This document shows, piece by piece, positions 8,982 to 18,255 of a stretch of 64,000 nt of DNA. Location of the stretch: positions 1 through 64,000 of the forward strand of contig CAYTNV010000018.1 of assembly GCA_964439395.1 (NCBI GenBank), in the 5' to 3' direction. The notes beneath the pieces were generated by a model. That model did not search any database and had not been told where the DNA came from. It saw only the letters and a list, made by a program, of their open reading frames with translations. A program made the position numbers and the translations under genes. Position 1 is the stretch's first letter; each line of letters opens with the position of its first letter. The DNA comes from JAUUSJ01 sp964439395 (GTDB lineage Bacteria > Bacillota > Clostridia > Lachnospirales > Lachnospiraceae).

Positions 8982-10421
8982 TTATTTTCTAAATTTCGCA
9001 ATAAACTCCATAACGAATGCATTCTTCGTATAAATGAAATAACCTGCCGCTAAACAACAGTACACCAAAGCTCCACCGATTATTTCTGCTAGCAATCCCA
9101 CAATCACCGATTGAAAGTGACCAGAAATCCCACGAACCACAAAACTCATGATAATTCCAAAGACACAAAACACGAATGTTTTTGACAGATATTTCATAAA
9201 AGGAACATAGCCACGGCTTCTAACTGTTTGATAAATTGCTACACTTGATTCTGCAAATAATGTTCCTATTACAGCTCCCATGGCGTTGAGTTTCGGTATC
9301 ATAATTAAGTTTATTATCACATTAACAGTAGCGCCTATAATAATGGATTTTATGTAGATGGAATCCTTCTCATTCGGGATAAGATACAGAGTACGCACCA
9401 TACAAGCCCAGGTAATAAATGGCACACTTATTACTAAAAACTGAAGCAGTCGAATGCTTGCAACAAATTCATCTCCGAAGAACAAGGGAACAAATTCTTT
9501 TGCCACACTCGAAAGTCCAAATGCTATTGCAACTCCAAAACACATTGCAAACTCTAATGAGTGACTAAAGAGTTTTTTTGCCTCCTCATGTTTTCCTCTT
9601 CCAATAAGATTTGATATTTTAGGCATAAAAACTGCAGAAAAAGCATTGATAACACCCAACGTGATAGAAATCATTTTTTCTGCGTTCTCGTAGTATCCTA
9701 CTTCCAGCATTCCACTAAAAGAACCCACCATGATCTTATCCATTTGTCGGTATACGCTAGTTGCAATTATCGGAATAAACAATATCAAGCATGGTTTTAC
9801 ATGTTGAAGCACGTCTTTTATTTCAACTCTCGTCCAGCTTACCTTTCTCCATGCAATTATCCACAGAGTAAAGGCTGAAAGAAAGTACCCTAAGCTCATA
9901 ATAAGAGCATAGATCCATAAATCGTCCTTCCCTTTGACAAATGTGAATATCACGACCAACGTGATTATCCTTACTAACATTTGTCTGATTGAAGTGATTT
10001 TAAATTCTTCAAGTCCAAAAAATAACCAACTCACATCAAAAAAGGCCGACATGACATGAAGCACTAATATAAATGCAATCAGCTTATTTGTCTTTGTCAA
10101 AAAAACAGCAAACAAAATATATGCACATATGACAATTACAGATGTAGTTAGCTGTAATAAGTATATACTGGAAAAAGATCTGTTTAAAACTGCTCTATCG
10201 TCTCTTACTCTCGCAATGCTTCTATTTCCATAATTTGCCAGACCCAACATGGCAAAATACACAAAATACAAGGCAATAGAATGATAATACGAATATGTTC
10301 CAACTCCTGATGCACCGATAACCCTTGATACATACGGTGCTGTAATCAATGGTAGAATCAATATCATCAATTGATACAGCATGTTATAGAACAAATTCGA
10401 TGCTGTTCTATTTTTTCTCAT
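8982..10421 (-). CDS. Polysaccharide repeat-unit flippase (Wzx/MATE-like)
   Basis: A 479-residue protein with 12-14 predicted membrane helices. The N-terminus (NLFYNMLYQLMILILPLITAPYVSRVIGASGVGTYSYYHSI) is characteristic of polysaccharide transporters of the MOP superfamily; only parts are quoted here as landmarks: APYVSRVIGASGVGTYSY at 27-44. It should move undecaprenyl-linked repeat units across the membrane before polymerisation by the neighbouring Wzy-like protein. It starts 3 bases after the stop of the acetyltransferase gene, so the two are tightly coupled. Confidence 0.9.
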   Translation of the reverse strand: MRKNRTASNLFYNMLYQLMILILPLITAPYVSRVIGASGVGTYSYYHSIALYFVYFAMLGLANYGNRSIARVRDDRAVLNRSFSSIYLLQLTTSVIVICAYILFAVFLTKTNKLIAFILVLHVMSAFFDVSWLFFGLEEFKITSIRQMLVRIITLVVIFTFVKGKDDLWIYALIMSLGYFLSAFTLWIIAWRKVSWTRVEIKDVLQHVKPCLILFIPIIATSVYRQMDKIMVGSFSGMLEVGYYENAEKMISITLGVINAFSAVFMPKISNLIGRGKHEEAKKLFSHSLEFAMCFGVAIAFGLSSVAKEFVPLFFGDEFVASIRLLQFLVISVPFITWACMVRTLYLIPNEKDSIYIKSIIIGATVNVIINLIMIPKLNAMGAVIGTLFAESSVAIYQTVRSRGYVPFMKYLSKTFVFCVFGIIMSFVVRGISGHFQSVIVGLLAEIIGGALVYCCLAAGYFIYTKNAFVMEFIAKFRK

Positions 10422-10424
10422 TCT

Positions 10425-11030
10425 TTATTTTTCTCCTAAACTTCTCTTCAAATCAAATTCTTCCCAAACTTTCTTAGTTTGTTCTTCTATAGACAATCCC
10501 GAGTATTTTCTACTATATTCTTCACGGCGTCTATGAATGTCATCAAAACTGCCAATTATTTTAGCCGGGCATCCTCCTACAACCACGCCCTCTGGAACAT
10601 CCTTATTAACAATACTACCTGCAGCAATAATTGCATTGGGGCCTATAGATACATCTGGCAGAATACGACTACCTGCACCAATAAAGACATTTTCGTGGAT
10701 TTCAATACAACCTCGATATTCAACGAATTCTCTTTTTCCTGCCATTCCATCAAATACCCAATGAATAATATCATGCATTGTAAATTCAACGTCTGCACAA
10801 ATTGCAACATTGTCATGTATCTTCAATCTAATGCCATCTGTCGGATATTTCCGCGGCTGCCAATGAATATGCTCACCTAACAAGGCAAACTTTTCTTTTT
10901 TTCTCAACCATTCAACGCGCTTCTGTGCAGTTGGAATCAAATAAAAATACATTCTTTCAAGGAATTGCAACTTGGCCTTTTTATTGTAAGTTTTACTTAC
11001 CTGAAGCGATTTATCATTATAGTTATTCAT
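10425..11030 (-). CDS. Left-handed beta-helix (hexapeptide) acetyltransferase
   Basis: A 201-residue protein from the ATG at 11028-11030, which has a GTGAGGTG ribosome site; an in-frame upstream codon at 11042 has none. The C-terminal half carries hexapeptide repeats (IEIHENVFIGAGSRILPDVS, IGPNAIIAAGSIVNKDVPEG) ending in VVGGCPAKIIGSF, the signature of sugar and serine O-acetyltransferases of the LbH-MAT group. It probably acetylates a sugar of the repeat unit or a nucleotide sugar in the cytoplasm. It lies between the Fe-S protein gene and wzx. The substrate is not known. Confidence 0.85.
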   Translation of the reverse strand: MNNYNDKSLQVSKTYNKKAKLQFLERMYFYLIPTAQKRVEWLRKKEKFALLGEHIHWQPRKYPTDGIRLKIHDNVAICADVEFTMHDIIHWVFDGMAGKREFVEYRGCIEIHENVFIGAGSRILPDVSIGPNAIIAAGSIVNKDVPEGVVVGGCPAKIIGSFDDIHRRREEYSRKYSGLSIEEQTKKVWEEFDLKRSLGEK

Positions 11031-11043
11031 AATTCCACACACC

Positions 11044-12237
11044 TCACTTTAACAGTTTTTTCAAAATATCCAATATGCCCAATCGATAAGCAGTTGCTTT
11101 AGCCGATTCAATCACATGATCTTTTTGGGAAACTTTTATATACTTATCAGTCAATTCATCAATAGACAACGCATCTATATCATTGAAAAATTGATCTCTA
11201 TGTATATGTTTTTTCGCCGAGTTATTAATCATAACTCCGTCTAGTTGAATTGCTTTTTGAGTGTCAACCTCATATATAACCAAGCGATCTTGTAATCGTC
11301 TTAAAAGTTCCTCACCTTTGGTTGATTGAACGATAACGTTCGTATATCCTTTATCATCATCGATTAGCCCTTGTACAAGGTCATGAGGATGCCAACAATC
11401 ATATATTGTTAAATCGCTAACGTGATGAGTATTCTTAAACGCACATGTATAACAACAAGGCCTTGAAGAGATTCCTTTAAAGAATGCTTTCAACATAAAA
11501 TCCACTCGCGCACTTCCGTAGTAGTTTTTCCCATTATCAAATGATATGCGCATGGTTCCGCTATGATATCCAAAGGTCTTGTTTCTAAAAGAAATATCTT
11601 CAACTGAAGCCTTGTGTTTGTTCTTTTGATATTCAAGATACTTTGTCCACACTTTTGGCGAAGGAGTTCCATGACAGACTAAATCTACTGTCAGCAAGTT
11701 ATCATATTCTTTATTCAAATATTTTTTTAGACCAGCCACCTGGCATGGTGTTCCAGAAAAACACACCAACTTATTATTGATCAGCTCTTCACGAATCAGT
11801 TTGTAATTATCACCCATATAGCTCTGCACATATTTTGATCCGCGATATTTCTTCAGTTCATCCTGCCTTGAACTTGAATCTAAACACTTATGAACGACAT
11901 CGAAATCATCATCAAAGGTTGCTCCACAAATAACACCGTTCTGATTCAACACATAATTTGCTATAGGTGTAAAAAGTCCTCCTGAGCTACTAGTAAGTAC
12001 GATTTCCTCTTCTCTGGCTCTGGCAATATAAGACTTTTTTTCGCTGTCAGTTTTTACCGTAGTGTTCTGTACAGGGCATACCTTGTCACAGGCTCCACAT
12101 CCTACGCACTGATCTGTGTTCACTACAGGATATAGAAAACCTTCTTCGTCTGGTTTCATCTCTATACATTTTTTCGGGCAAATACTATAGCATGCAGTAC
12201 AACCACAGCATTTTTCTTTGTCAGTAATCTGTATCAT
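11044..12237 (-). CDS. Coenzyme F420 hydrogenase/dehydrogenase beta-subunit-like Fe-S protein
   Basis: A 397-residue protein. Residues 8-60 hold two 4Fe-4S ferredoxin motifs (CCGCTACYSICP and CVGCGACDKVCP). These are followed by the FrhB N- and C-terminal domains, with SSSGGLFTPIANYVL, CFSGTPCQVAGLKKYL and RPCCYTCAFKNTHHVSDLTI. In polysaccharide loci this family travels with polysaccharide pyruvyl transferase, as here (the next gene upstream, 12-base gap). A role in redox modification of sugars or of the pyruvyl group is plausible, but no reaction has been fixed for the family in this setting. F420 itself is not expected in this organism. Confidence 0.85.
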   Translation of the reverse strand: MIQITDKEKCCGCTACYSICPKKCIEMKPDEEGFLYPVVNTDQCVGCGACDKVCPVQNTTVKTDSEKKSYIARAREEEIVLTSSSGGLFTPIANYVLNQNGVICGATFDDDFDVVHKCLDSSSRQDELKKYRGSKYVQSYMGDNYKLIREELINNKLVCFSGTPCQVAGLKKYLNKEYDNLLTVDLVCHGTPSPKVWTKYLEYQKNKHKASVEDISFRNKTFGYHSGTMRISFDNGKNYYGSARVDFMLKAFFKGISSRPCCYTCAFKNTHHVSDLTIYDCWHPHDLVQGLIDDDKGYTNVIVQSTKGEELLRRLQDRLVIYEVDTQKAIQLDGVMINNSAKKHIHRDQFFNDIDALSIDELTDKYIKVSQKDHVIESAKATAYRLGILDILKKLLK

Positions 12238-12249
12238 GAAAAATCTCCC

Positions 12250-13401
12250 TTAAATCTCCAATGCCTGCTCAAGGTATGTAATAGAATCATTTCTTAATTT
12301 CTGTAACTTATCCTCTACTGCAACATAGTCAACCGCCTGCTTTACAGCCATTACATCGCCTGTATAGCGTCTCTCTGAAAGCCCAAGCAACGCACACAAA
12401 CTATCAATTCTGCTGTTACGAGAGTTAGCACCAGTATTAAATCTATTAAACGTCAAAAACTTTTTATGATGAAGTATGCTAAAGACGGAGCCGTGGAAAG
12501 AGTCCGTCAAAATACACTCAGCATGTCTAATTAAATTAACGAAGTCAGCCGCATCCATATCAAACATCTGGATATCGCCAAATTTCTGATCACTCTCAAC
12601 AAAATTGTCCAGAAAAGGACAAGTTACAAGTTTTAGACCTGTTTCGTTCTTAAGCTTCTCTGCGGCCTTTCTATGTTCTTCATTCGTGCCTAAGAAATAG
12701 CAAAATGCGTAGGGCTCATCAATTACACGACGATCTGGAATCATTTTGCTCCATCCTTCTGAATCAAATAATAATGTTGGATCACAGACTACTTGTGCTG
12801 TTGTTCCCGCTAATTCTTTAATAATTTTCTGTCCAGCAATCTCCCTAGTGCTAAGTGCCTGGAAACGCTTCAGAAACTTTGCAAAACCATCTTTATATCT
12901 GGATGGTATTTCACTAACACCAAAGCTTGTTGCGTAAGCAATTTTTGCTTTATTATCTGGTGCAAATTCCAATGTGTAAAAGTGACTACCGAGATTATTT
13001 GGTAACCAAAGCTGATCACTACCGCATAAATAAGTATCATAATTCTTTGCAGATTCTTTTACTAAGTTCTCCCATCCAGCATAAGGTTTTGAAAGCTTGG
13101 TAAAATACTTCTTAACAAACCCATCAAAACGTTTGTTTCTAACAACTACATTTTTGTATATATCTGGATGCTGCTTAATTATTTTTTTCTTCTTTTTTGA
13201 TGCAATTTTAGCTTTTACAAAAGATGGATCGATCAGCCTTGGAATGGTCTGAAGTATAAACTGTGGTGTGACTTTTTTCTTGTAACGAATAATCTCTGCA
13301 TCACAGCCTAACTCCTCAACTTTACGAATTGTTGCCAATACCTGAAGCTGGCTACCAAAATTCTTTGTATCATAACAAACTGCTAAACCTATTTTTTTCA
13401 T
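12250..13401 (-). CDS. Polysaccharide pyruvyl transferase family protein
   Basis: About 383 residues from the ATG at 13399-13401, with TTAGGAATG as ribosome site; an in-frame GTG three codons upstream is less likely. MKKIGLAVCYDTKNFGSQLQ at the N-terminus and AECILTDSFHGSVFSILHHKK near residue 300 are the conserved features of the PF04230 fold, with the FHG motif at the presumed substrate site. Members transfer pyruvate from phosphoenolpyruvate to sugars as ketals, adding negative charge to the polymer. It precedes the F420-like Fe-S gene in a common pairing. Confidence 0.87.
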   Translation of the reverse strand: MKKIGLAVCYDTKNFGSQLQVLATIRKVEELGCDAEIIRYKKKVTPQFILQTIPRLIDPSFVKAKIASKKKKKIIKQHPDIYKNVVVRNKRFDGFVKKYFTKLSKPYAGWENLVKESAKNYDTYLCGSDQLWLPNNLGSHFYTLEFAPDNKAKIAYATSFGVSEIPSRYKDGFAKFLKRFQALSTREIAGQKIIKELAGTTAQVVCDPTLLFDSEGWSKMIPDRRVIDEPYAFCYFLGTNEEHRKAAEKLKNETGLKLVTCPFLDNFVESDQKFGDIQMFDMDAADFVNLIRHAECILTDSFHGSVFSILHHKKFLTFNRFNTGANSRNSRIDSLCALLGLSERRYTGDVMAVKQAVDYVAVEDKLQKLRNDSITYLEQALEI

Positions 13402-13419
13402 TTTTATCACATTCCTAAA

Positions 13420-14475
13420 TTATATTACCTGATCATAGTAACCAGCTAAGAGTTTGTGCATAACCGTCATACTAAATTCATTATGAATTTTCGCGTGATT
13501 TTGCTCTCCCATATCAGTAATCATTTTCAGATCAGTTGAGCATCTTACCAGCGCCTCTGCAAGTGAATTAACATCTCCAGCATCAATCAGGATACCGTTC
13601 TCTTCTTTAACAACTTCTGGAATAGCACCTACCTTTGTGCTGATAATTGCTTTTCTACAAGCCATTCCTTCCAGCACAGACATTGGAAGACCTTCGTTGT
13701 AAGATGGCAGAACAACTGTTGAAACATGCTTCAGTAAATCAAGCTTTTTATCAAAATTAGCCCAACCCACAACTTCTACATTCTTCTCTAAACTCTTTTG
13801 CTGAACCAGCTGTCTAATTTGTTCCACATCGCCATCACCAGCAAGGTACATCTTCATATCCGGAACAGATTTAACTGCAATTTCAATTGCATCAACTAAA
13901 TCATAGGTTCCTTTTCTTTTTCCAAGTCTACCTAATGTCACAAATGCATTCTGATATGTCGCTGAAGAAGCAATTGCAGGTGCAAGTCGCTCCATGTTGA
14001 TGCCATTCTCAAGAACCACACAGTTGGTAAGTCCAAAAGTCTGATCAAACTTATTTTTCCAATCCTGTGATAATGCAATTACCATATCAGCAGTCTTTAA
14101 AATGCTGATCATCTCAGCTTTCTTTTTATCAGATAGTTCATTATAGAATTCCATGTAACGGGCACCGTGAATGTGAAGGATAACTTTCTTTCCCCATTTT
14201 TTAGCCGCACGCACATAGTATCCTTTCCTAAAAGTGCTTCCTTTTGATGCTGCATGGATATGATAAACATTATAGTTTCTTTTTGTCAGAAAGAATTTCA
14301 CAAATGCATACACCGAATACAACAGCCTTTTAGCCTTACCACCATCTACAAATGAATCAAATACATCTATCCCATACTTAGTTGCTAATTCCTGGTCATC
14401 TCTAATCTCCGAGATAACCGTAGCCATTCCGCCTTTTGATTTCTCTGGACTTGGTCCTACAACTAATACTCTCAC
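13420..14475 (-). CDS. Glycosyltransferase family 4 protein
   Basis: A 351-residue GT-B glycosyltransferase. The start is a GTG at 14473-14475, chosen because AGGAG lies 7 bases upstream. The N-terminal Rossmann half begins RVLVVGPSPEKSKGGMATV with the glycine-rich acceptor loop. The C-terminal half has VTLGRLGKRKGTYDLVDAI and the E-x7-E nucleotide-sugar signature in NEGLPMSVLEGMACRKAI. It adds one sugar to the lipid-linked repeat unit at the cytoplasmic membrane face. Donor and linkage cannot be predicted. Confidence 0.88.
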   Translation of the reverse strand: MRVLVVGPSPEKSKGGMATVISEIRDDQELATKYGIDVFDSFVDGGKAKRLLYSVYAFVKFFLTKRNYNVYHIHAASKGSTFRKGYYVRAAKKWGKKVILHIHGARYMEFYNELSDKKKAEMISILKTADMVIALSQDWKNKFDQTFGLTNCVVLENGINMERLAPAIASSATYQNAFVTLGRLGKRKGTYDLVDAIEIAVKSVPDMKMYLAGDGDVEQIRQLVQQKSLEKNVEVVGWANFDKKLDLLKHVSTVVLPSYNEGLPMSVLEGMACRKAIISTKVGAIPEVVKEENGILIDAGDVNSLAEALVRCSTDLKMITDMGEQNHAKIHNEFSMTVMHKLLAGYYDQVI

Positions 14476-14484
14476 AGCAATCTC

Positions 14485-15369
14485 CTACTTTTTCTTCAAT
14501 GGCAGTTTCAAATAACCGCCCATCTTCAATGCAAACTCTTCTGGTGCAACCTTTCCAAAACCTGCGCTGTTTGAGAAGGTAATCTCTCCAAAGACCACTT
14601 TCCCATCAACTATATAGAAGTCCGTCCTCGCATGCAAAAAATCTTCCGAAAGAATCCTTGCATACTTCAAAAGATCATCTAGCACTTCTGGTTTCTCTAT
14701 GGCCACACCACTATTCGGATATGCCATTTCATATCCTTTGATCAAGTTCCATTCTGTATCATAAATATCTTTAAAATGCGTCCCCTTAGAATCATCACCA
14801 GAATCCACTCCGATAAATCTCGGAATACCGTTGAAACAGTAAATCTTATAATCTCTTAATCTTCTGGTACCATCATCAAGGAACTTCTCAACGATTACTC
14901 TAGGCCGTTCAATTCCGTAGAACCACTCACCGTAAGCTTCTAGGAACTTCGCTTTGAGCCATTTATTACATTTGCTGATTACCTCTTCACGATTCAGTTT
15001 GCGCTTATCTGTGCAGATGATATTAAATGTAGATCCATGAGTAACCTTAATTACAAACTTATCCGGCAATGCATCAAATGGAATATCTGCCGGGTTAAAT
15101 CCCTCCCAGATAAGATCATTCAGGATTTCGCCGCAACCTTTGCTTTCGACATACTCTCTTACAGCGTATTTATCACAGCATTTAGGCATCAGAGGATTGA
15201 TATCATTCAATTTGATCCACTGAATCTTCTCATTGTATGTCTTCGGATTTTTAAGATTGAGCTTATACCCACACTTCAATCTGAAGAGTAGCTTCAGTTC
15301 CAATTCCTTATTTACTTTATAAAGAATATAAAATGGTGTAAGAATCACATTCTTTAACAGATTGTCCAT
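14485..15369 (-). CDS. TupA-like ATP-grasp protein
   Basis: A 294-residue member of the TupA-like ATP-grasp family (PF14305), seen from LKNPKTYNEKIQWIKLND, CDKYAVREYVESKG, PDKFVIKVTHGS and the ATP-grasp-like IVEKFLDDGTRRLRDYKIYC. These proteins occur in capsule and teichuronopeptide loci and are thought to ligate amino acids or peptides to carboxyl groups of glycans. With ugd in the same operon supplying uronic acid, an amide-linked substituent on a glucuronic acid residue is a reasonable inference. It sits between the GT4 gene and the Alg13-like gene. Confidence 0.83.
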   Translation of the reverse strand: MDNLLKNVILTPFYILYKVNKELELKLLFRLKCGYKLNLKNPKTYNEKIQWIKLNDINPLMPKCCDKYAVREYVESKGCGEILNDLIWEGFNPADIPFDALPDKFVIKVTHGSTFNIICTDKRKLNREEVISKCNKWLKAKFLEAYGEWFYGIERPRVIVEKFLDDGTRRLRDYKIYCFNGIPRFIGVDSGDDSKGTHFKDIYDTEWNLIKGYEMAYPNSGVAIEKPEVLDDLLKYARILSEDFLHARTDFYIVDGKVVFGEITFSNSAGFGKVAPEEFALKMGGYLKLPLKKK

Positions 15370-15376
15370 CTAATAA

Positions 15377-15853
15377 TTACCCCTCTATAAATCTCTCAAT
15401 ACTCTTAATAATTGTTTTCGTGTTGCTTTGGTATGCGTCAAACTCGTGTTTCTTCACATACTTGAGCCCAGCTTCTAGTTCAGTTGCATCAACCAAGCCA
15501 CAAATCAAATTCTGTCCTTTGAACTGTTCAATCAGTTGGATTTGATGGTCATCAACATGCTCACCGTACTTTGCTAATCTCGGAACCGCGATAACCCTCT
15601 TCCCCTTCTTAACAGCACCGATGATTGCACCTGTACCACCATGAGTAATCAGAATGTCGCACTTACCTTCCTGTGCAGCAAATTCTTCTCTATCCAAGAA
15701 CTGCTTATATTCAAAGTGCTTAGGCTCGTAATCGCTGTAACCGATCTGAGCAAACACTTCATCTGTAATAATACCTTTTTCAATCAGCTCATCCACTGCC
15801 TGGAGGAGTCTATTAAACTGAAACTTTTGAGATCCCAACGTAATAAATATCAT
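15377..15853 (-). CDS. Alg13-like (PssE/EpsF) glycosyltransferase catalytic subunit
   Basis: A 158-residue protein equal to the C-terminal half of a GT28/GT1 enzyme. It starts MIFITLGSQKFQFNRLLQAV and carries ILITHGGTGAIIGAVKKGKR, the UDP-sugar binding loop. Together with the Alg14-like product of the preceding gene it should form a split, membrane-associated transferase, as Cps14F/G and PssD/E do, usually adding the second sugar to the lipid-linked primer. The two genes are separated by 13 bases. Confidence 0.88.
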   Translation of the reverse strand: MIFITLGSQKFQFNRLLQAVDELIEKGIITDEVFAQIGYSDYEPKHFEYKQFLDREEFAAQEGKCDILITHGGTGAIIGAVKKGKRVIAVPRLAKYGEHVDDHQIQLIEQFKGQNLICGLVDATELEAGLKYVKKHEFDAYQSNTKTIIKSIERFIEG

Positions 15854-15866
15854 TTCTCATCCCCCA

Positions 15867-16328
15867 TTAGTAAATACCACCAAGATAGATGGCCTTAGGA
15901 TAAACCTTCTGCATCTCTGGCCACTGAACATAAAACTGATCGGCGAACTTGTATAACAGCTTTCCGGTAAGAGTTGCAGATGTAACCTTCGCAAATGACT
16001 CTATGTAAATGAGCTGCTTTCCATGGATTTTTGCGATCAAGCACATTGGAATCATAGCCAAAACACCAGTACAGATAACTACATCTGGTTTCTCTTTTCT
16101 ATAAATCTTTAAGGAACGGAATGTATTACTAAGCATTCTCGGAATAAAGGTCTTTTCTTTACGATTAACCTGTTTCATGTAATACATTTTCTGTCCTTTG
16201 ACTTTCGCTCTATATGAAGTTTCCTCTGTGATTACAAAGCTATCGTATTTTTCCATTAAAGGTTTCAGCATCACCAACTGCTCAAAATGACCGCCTGAGG
16301 ATGCAGCAAAACAAATCTTTTTACCCAT
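15867..16328 (-). CDS. Alg14-like (PssD/EpsE) glycosyltransferase anchor subunit
   Basis: A 153-residue protein equal to the N-terminal half of the split transferase. KKICFAASSGGHFEQLVMLK at the start and DVVICTGVLAMIPMCLIAK near residue 95 are the conserved Alg14 elements; the hydrophobic stretch around the latter probably mediates membrane association. It recruits the Alg13-like partner encoded next. A 97-base gap separates it from ugd upstream. No terminator is evident in that gap. Confidence 0.88.
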   Translation of the reverse strand: MGKKICFAASSGGHFEQLVMLKPLMEKYDSFVITEETSYRAKVKGQKMYYMKQVNRKEKTFIPRMLSNTFRSLKIYRKEKPDVVICTGVLAMIPMCLIAKIHGKQLIYIESFAKVTSATLTGKLLYKFADQFYVQWPEMQKVYPKAIYLGGIY

Positions 16329-16425
16329 ATCGTTTCAACTCCATAGGTCCATATGAACCCGTTCGTGTACCTTCCTGTTAGATTTCTGTGAGTTACCTTT
16401 TTATCTTCTATCGGTTTTCGCCGCT

Positions 16426-17688
16426 TTAATCTCTCTGAAAAATATCTCTCGTATAAACTTTCTCTTGCACATCATCCAGAAAGCTATCATACCGATTAGC
16501 GATAATAGCCTGACTCTGCTTCTTAAATTCTTCTAAATCATTCATAACCTTGCTTCCAAAGAACGTACTGCCATCCTCTAGCGTCGGTTCATAAATAATT
16601 ACTGTTGCTCCCTTAGCTTTAATCCTCTTCATGACGCCCTGGATACTACTCTGGCGGAAGTTGTCACTATTACTCTTCATAGTCAATCGGTAAACCCCAA
16701 CCGTTGCAGGCTTTTCCTTGCTCTTACTGTACTGGTTATCTTCTTCATATCCGTAGTAACCAGCCATCTTCAGCACCCGATCTGCAATAAAGTCCTTTCT
16801 CGTCCTGTTGCTCTCTACAATTGCTTCAATAAGGTTCTCTGGCACATCGGCATAATTGGCCAACAGCTGTTTTGTATCTTTCGGCAAGCAATATCCGCCA
16901 TAACCGAAGCTCGGATTGTTATAATGCGTTCCAATACGAGGATCAAGGCAAACACCATTGATGATCTGCTGTGTATTCAGCCCCTTCATCTCTGCATATG
17001 TATCAAGCTCATTAAAGTAGCTGACACGCAAAGCCAGATAAGTATTGGCGAACAGCTTAACTGCCTCAGCCTCTGTGAATCCCATGAATAACGTGTCAAT
17101 ATTCTCTTTAATTGCCCCTTCCTGCAACAACCCTGCAAACACATGTGCAGCTTCCACAAGGCGCTTATCATTCATATCTGTGCCCACAATTATGCGGCTA
17201 GGAAACAAATTATCGTATAACGCCTTTGATTCGCGTAAAAATTCTGGGCTAAAGATAATATTTTTAGAGCCAGTCTTTTCTCTAATACTGGCTGTGTACC
17301 CAACAGGAATCGTGCTTTTTATGACCATAATAGCGTTCAGATTGTATTCCATAACCGATTTGATCACAGCTTCAACCGCACTGGTGTCGAAGTGCTGTGT
17401 TGCCGAATCATAATTAGTCGGAGCCGCAATAACGACAAAATCCGCAGCACTATACGCTTTCTCTGCGTCAAACGTTGCGGTTAAGTCAAGCTCCTTCTCG
17501 GTAAGATATTTTTCAATATACTCGTCCTGAATTGGAGACTTACGGTTGTTTATCAGTTCCACTTTCTCAGGAATGATATCCACAGCGTAAACTTTATGAT
17601 GCTGTGAAAGCAGCGTGGCAATTGATAATCCCACATATCCTGTTCCAGCTACCGCAATTGTGTATTCATTCTTTGCATTCTTATCCAT
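16426..17688 (-). CDS. ugd: UDP-glucose/UDP-sugar 6-dehydrogenase
   Basis: A 420-residue enzyme of the UDP-glucose/GDP-mannose dehydrogenase family. An NAD-binding Rossmann motif (VAGTGYVGLSIA) lies at residues 13-24. EFLRESKALYDNLFPSRI is in the middle. The catalytic cysteine is C267 in FGYGGYCLPKDTKQL. It makes UDP-glucuronic acid (or a related uronate) for the surface polymer. The ATG follows AGGAAGAAACTC. It is the first gene of the polysaccharide operon and sits behind a leader of about 940 bases that contains the duplicated loaP-associated sequences. Confidence 0.93.
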   Translation of the reverse strand: MDKNAKNEYTIAVAGTGYVGLSIATLLSQHHKVYAVDIIPEKVELINNRKSPIQDEYIEKYLTEKELDLTATFDAEKAYSAADFVVIAAPTNYDSATQHFDTSAVEAVIKSVMEYNLNAIMVIKSTIPVGYTASIREKTGSKNIIFSPEFLRESKALYDNLFPSRIIVGTDMNDKRLVEAAHVFAGLLQEGAIKENIDTLFMGFTEAEAVKLFANTYLALRVSYFNELDTYAEMKGLNTQQIINGVCLDPRIGTHYNNPSFGYGGYCLPKDTKQLLANYADVPENLIEAIVESNRTRKDFIADRVLKMAGYYGYEEDNQYSKSKEKPATVGVYRLTMKSNSDNFRQSSIQGVMKRIKAKGATVIIYEPTLEDGSTFFGSKVMNDLEEFKKQSQAIIANRYDSFLDDVQEKVYTRDIFQRD

Positions 17689-18255
17689 GAGTTTCTTCCT
17701 TCTTTCATCTGGCAGTTATTCCGGTTGTACTTATATTCTAAACACTGTGTTTATCAGCTGGATGCTGTTCACAGTAGCGAATCTCCTATACTCTACTTAT
17801 CAGCTCACTCTTCATTCCCACCCAAAACGACTATCTCGACATCTACTGAAATTCCATACAAAAATGTTCATAACTTCCTAATAACTAAGCTCGTTTTCCT
17901 CACTTTTGACCTTCGGGTAAACCAGCGTTATTTCTACAATCTGCATCTTTGCATAAAATGTAATGAGTTATTGAACTGAACCGTATCGGGTAAAATCGTT
18001 TTCTGCGCCGATAAATTTTATGCATTTGATTCAAAATTCTAGTGATTTCACCCCATTTTCGGATGATTTTTCTTGTCCAGTTTTCATCACTGAAAATTAA
18101 GCACAGACATTAGCTCATATCACTTTAAACACAAATTCACTTTCTTTGTTTTTAATATTTTCGAAAGAGCTCTTTTTTTTACTAAATATTTTTTATTCAG
18201 TAATTTTCAATTAAATAATTGTCACTCTTTCTCTATCATCATGATCTTCTTAAAC
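17689..18255 (-). promoter_or_regulatory. ugd: Leader of the polysaccharide operon, downstream part
   Basis: No full-length gene is visible between ugd and the decayed loaP copy. On the minus strand a two-tier hairpin lies at 17744-17775: outer ACTGTG/CACAGT, inner CAGC/GCTG, five-base loop. An open frame without a convincing start occupies 17900-18109 (70 codons ending in TGA). A processive antiterminator gene upstream makes a long structured leader expected, but the recognition element is not proven. Confidence 0.45.
17744..17775 (-). promoter_or_regulatory. RNA hairpin in the operon leader, candidate LoaP site
   Basis: Directly visible nested inverted repeats, six outer and four inner base pairs in about 32 bases, 56 bases before the ugd ATG. 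LoaP of Bacillus is known to bind a roughly 30-nt RNA hairpin in the leader of its target operon. The size and place fit, but the sequence was not compared with a known site. Confidence 0.35.
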
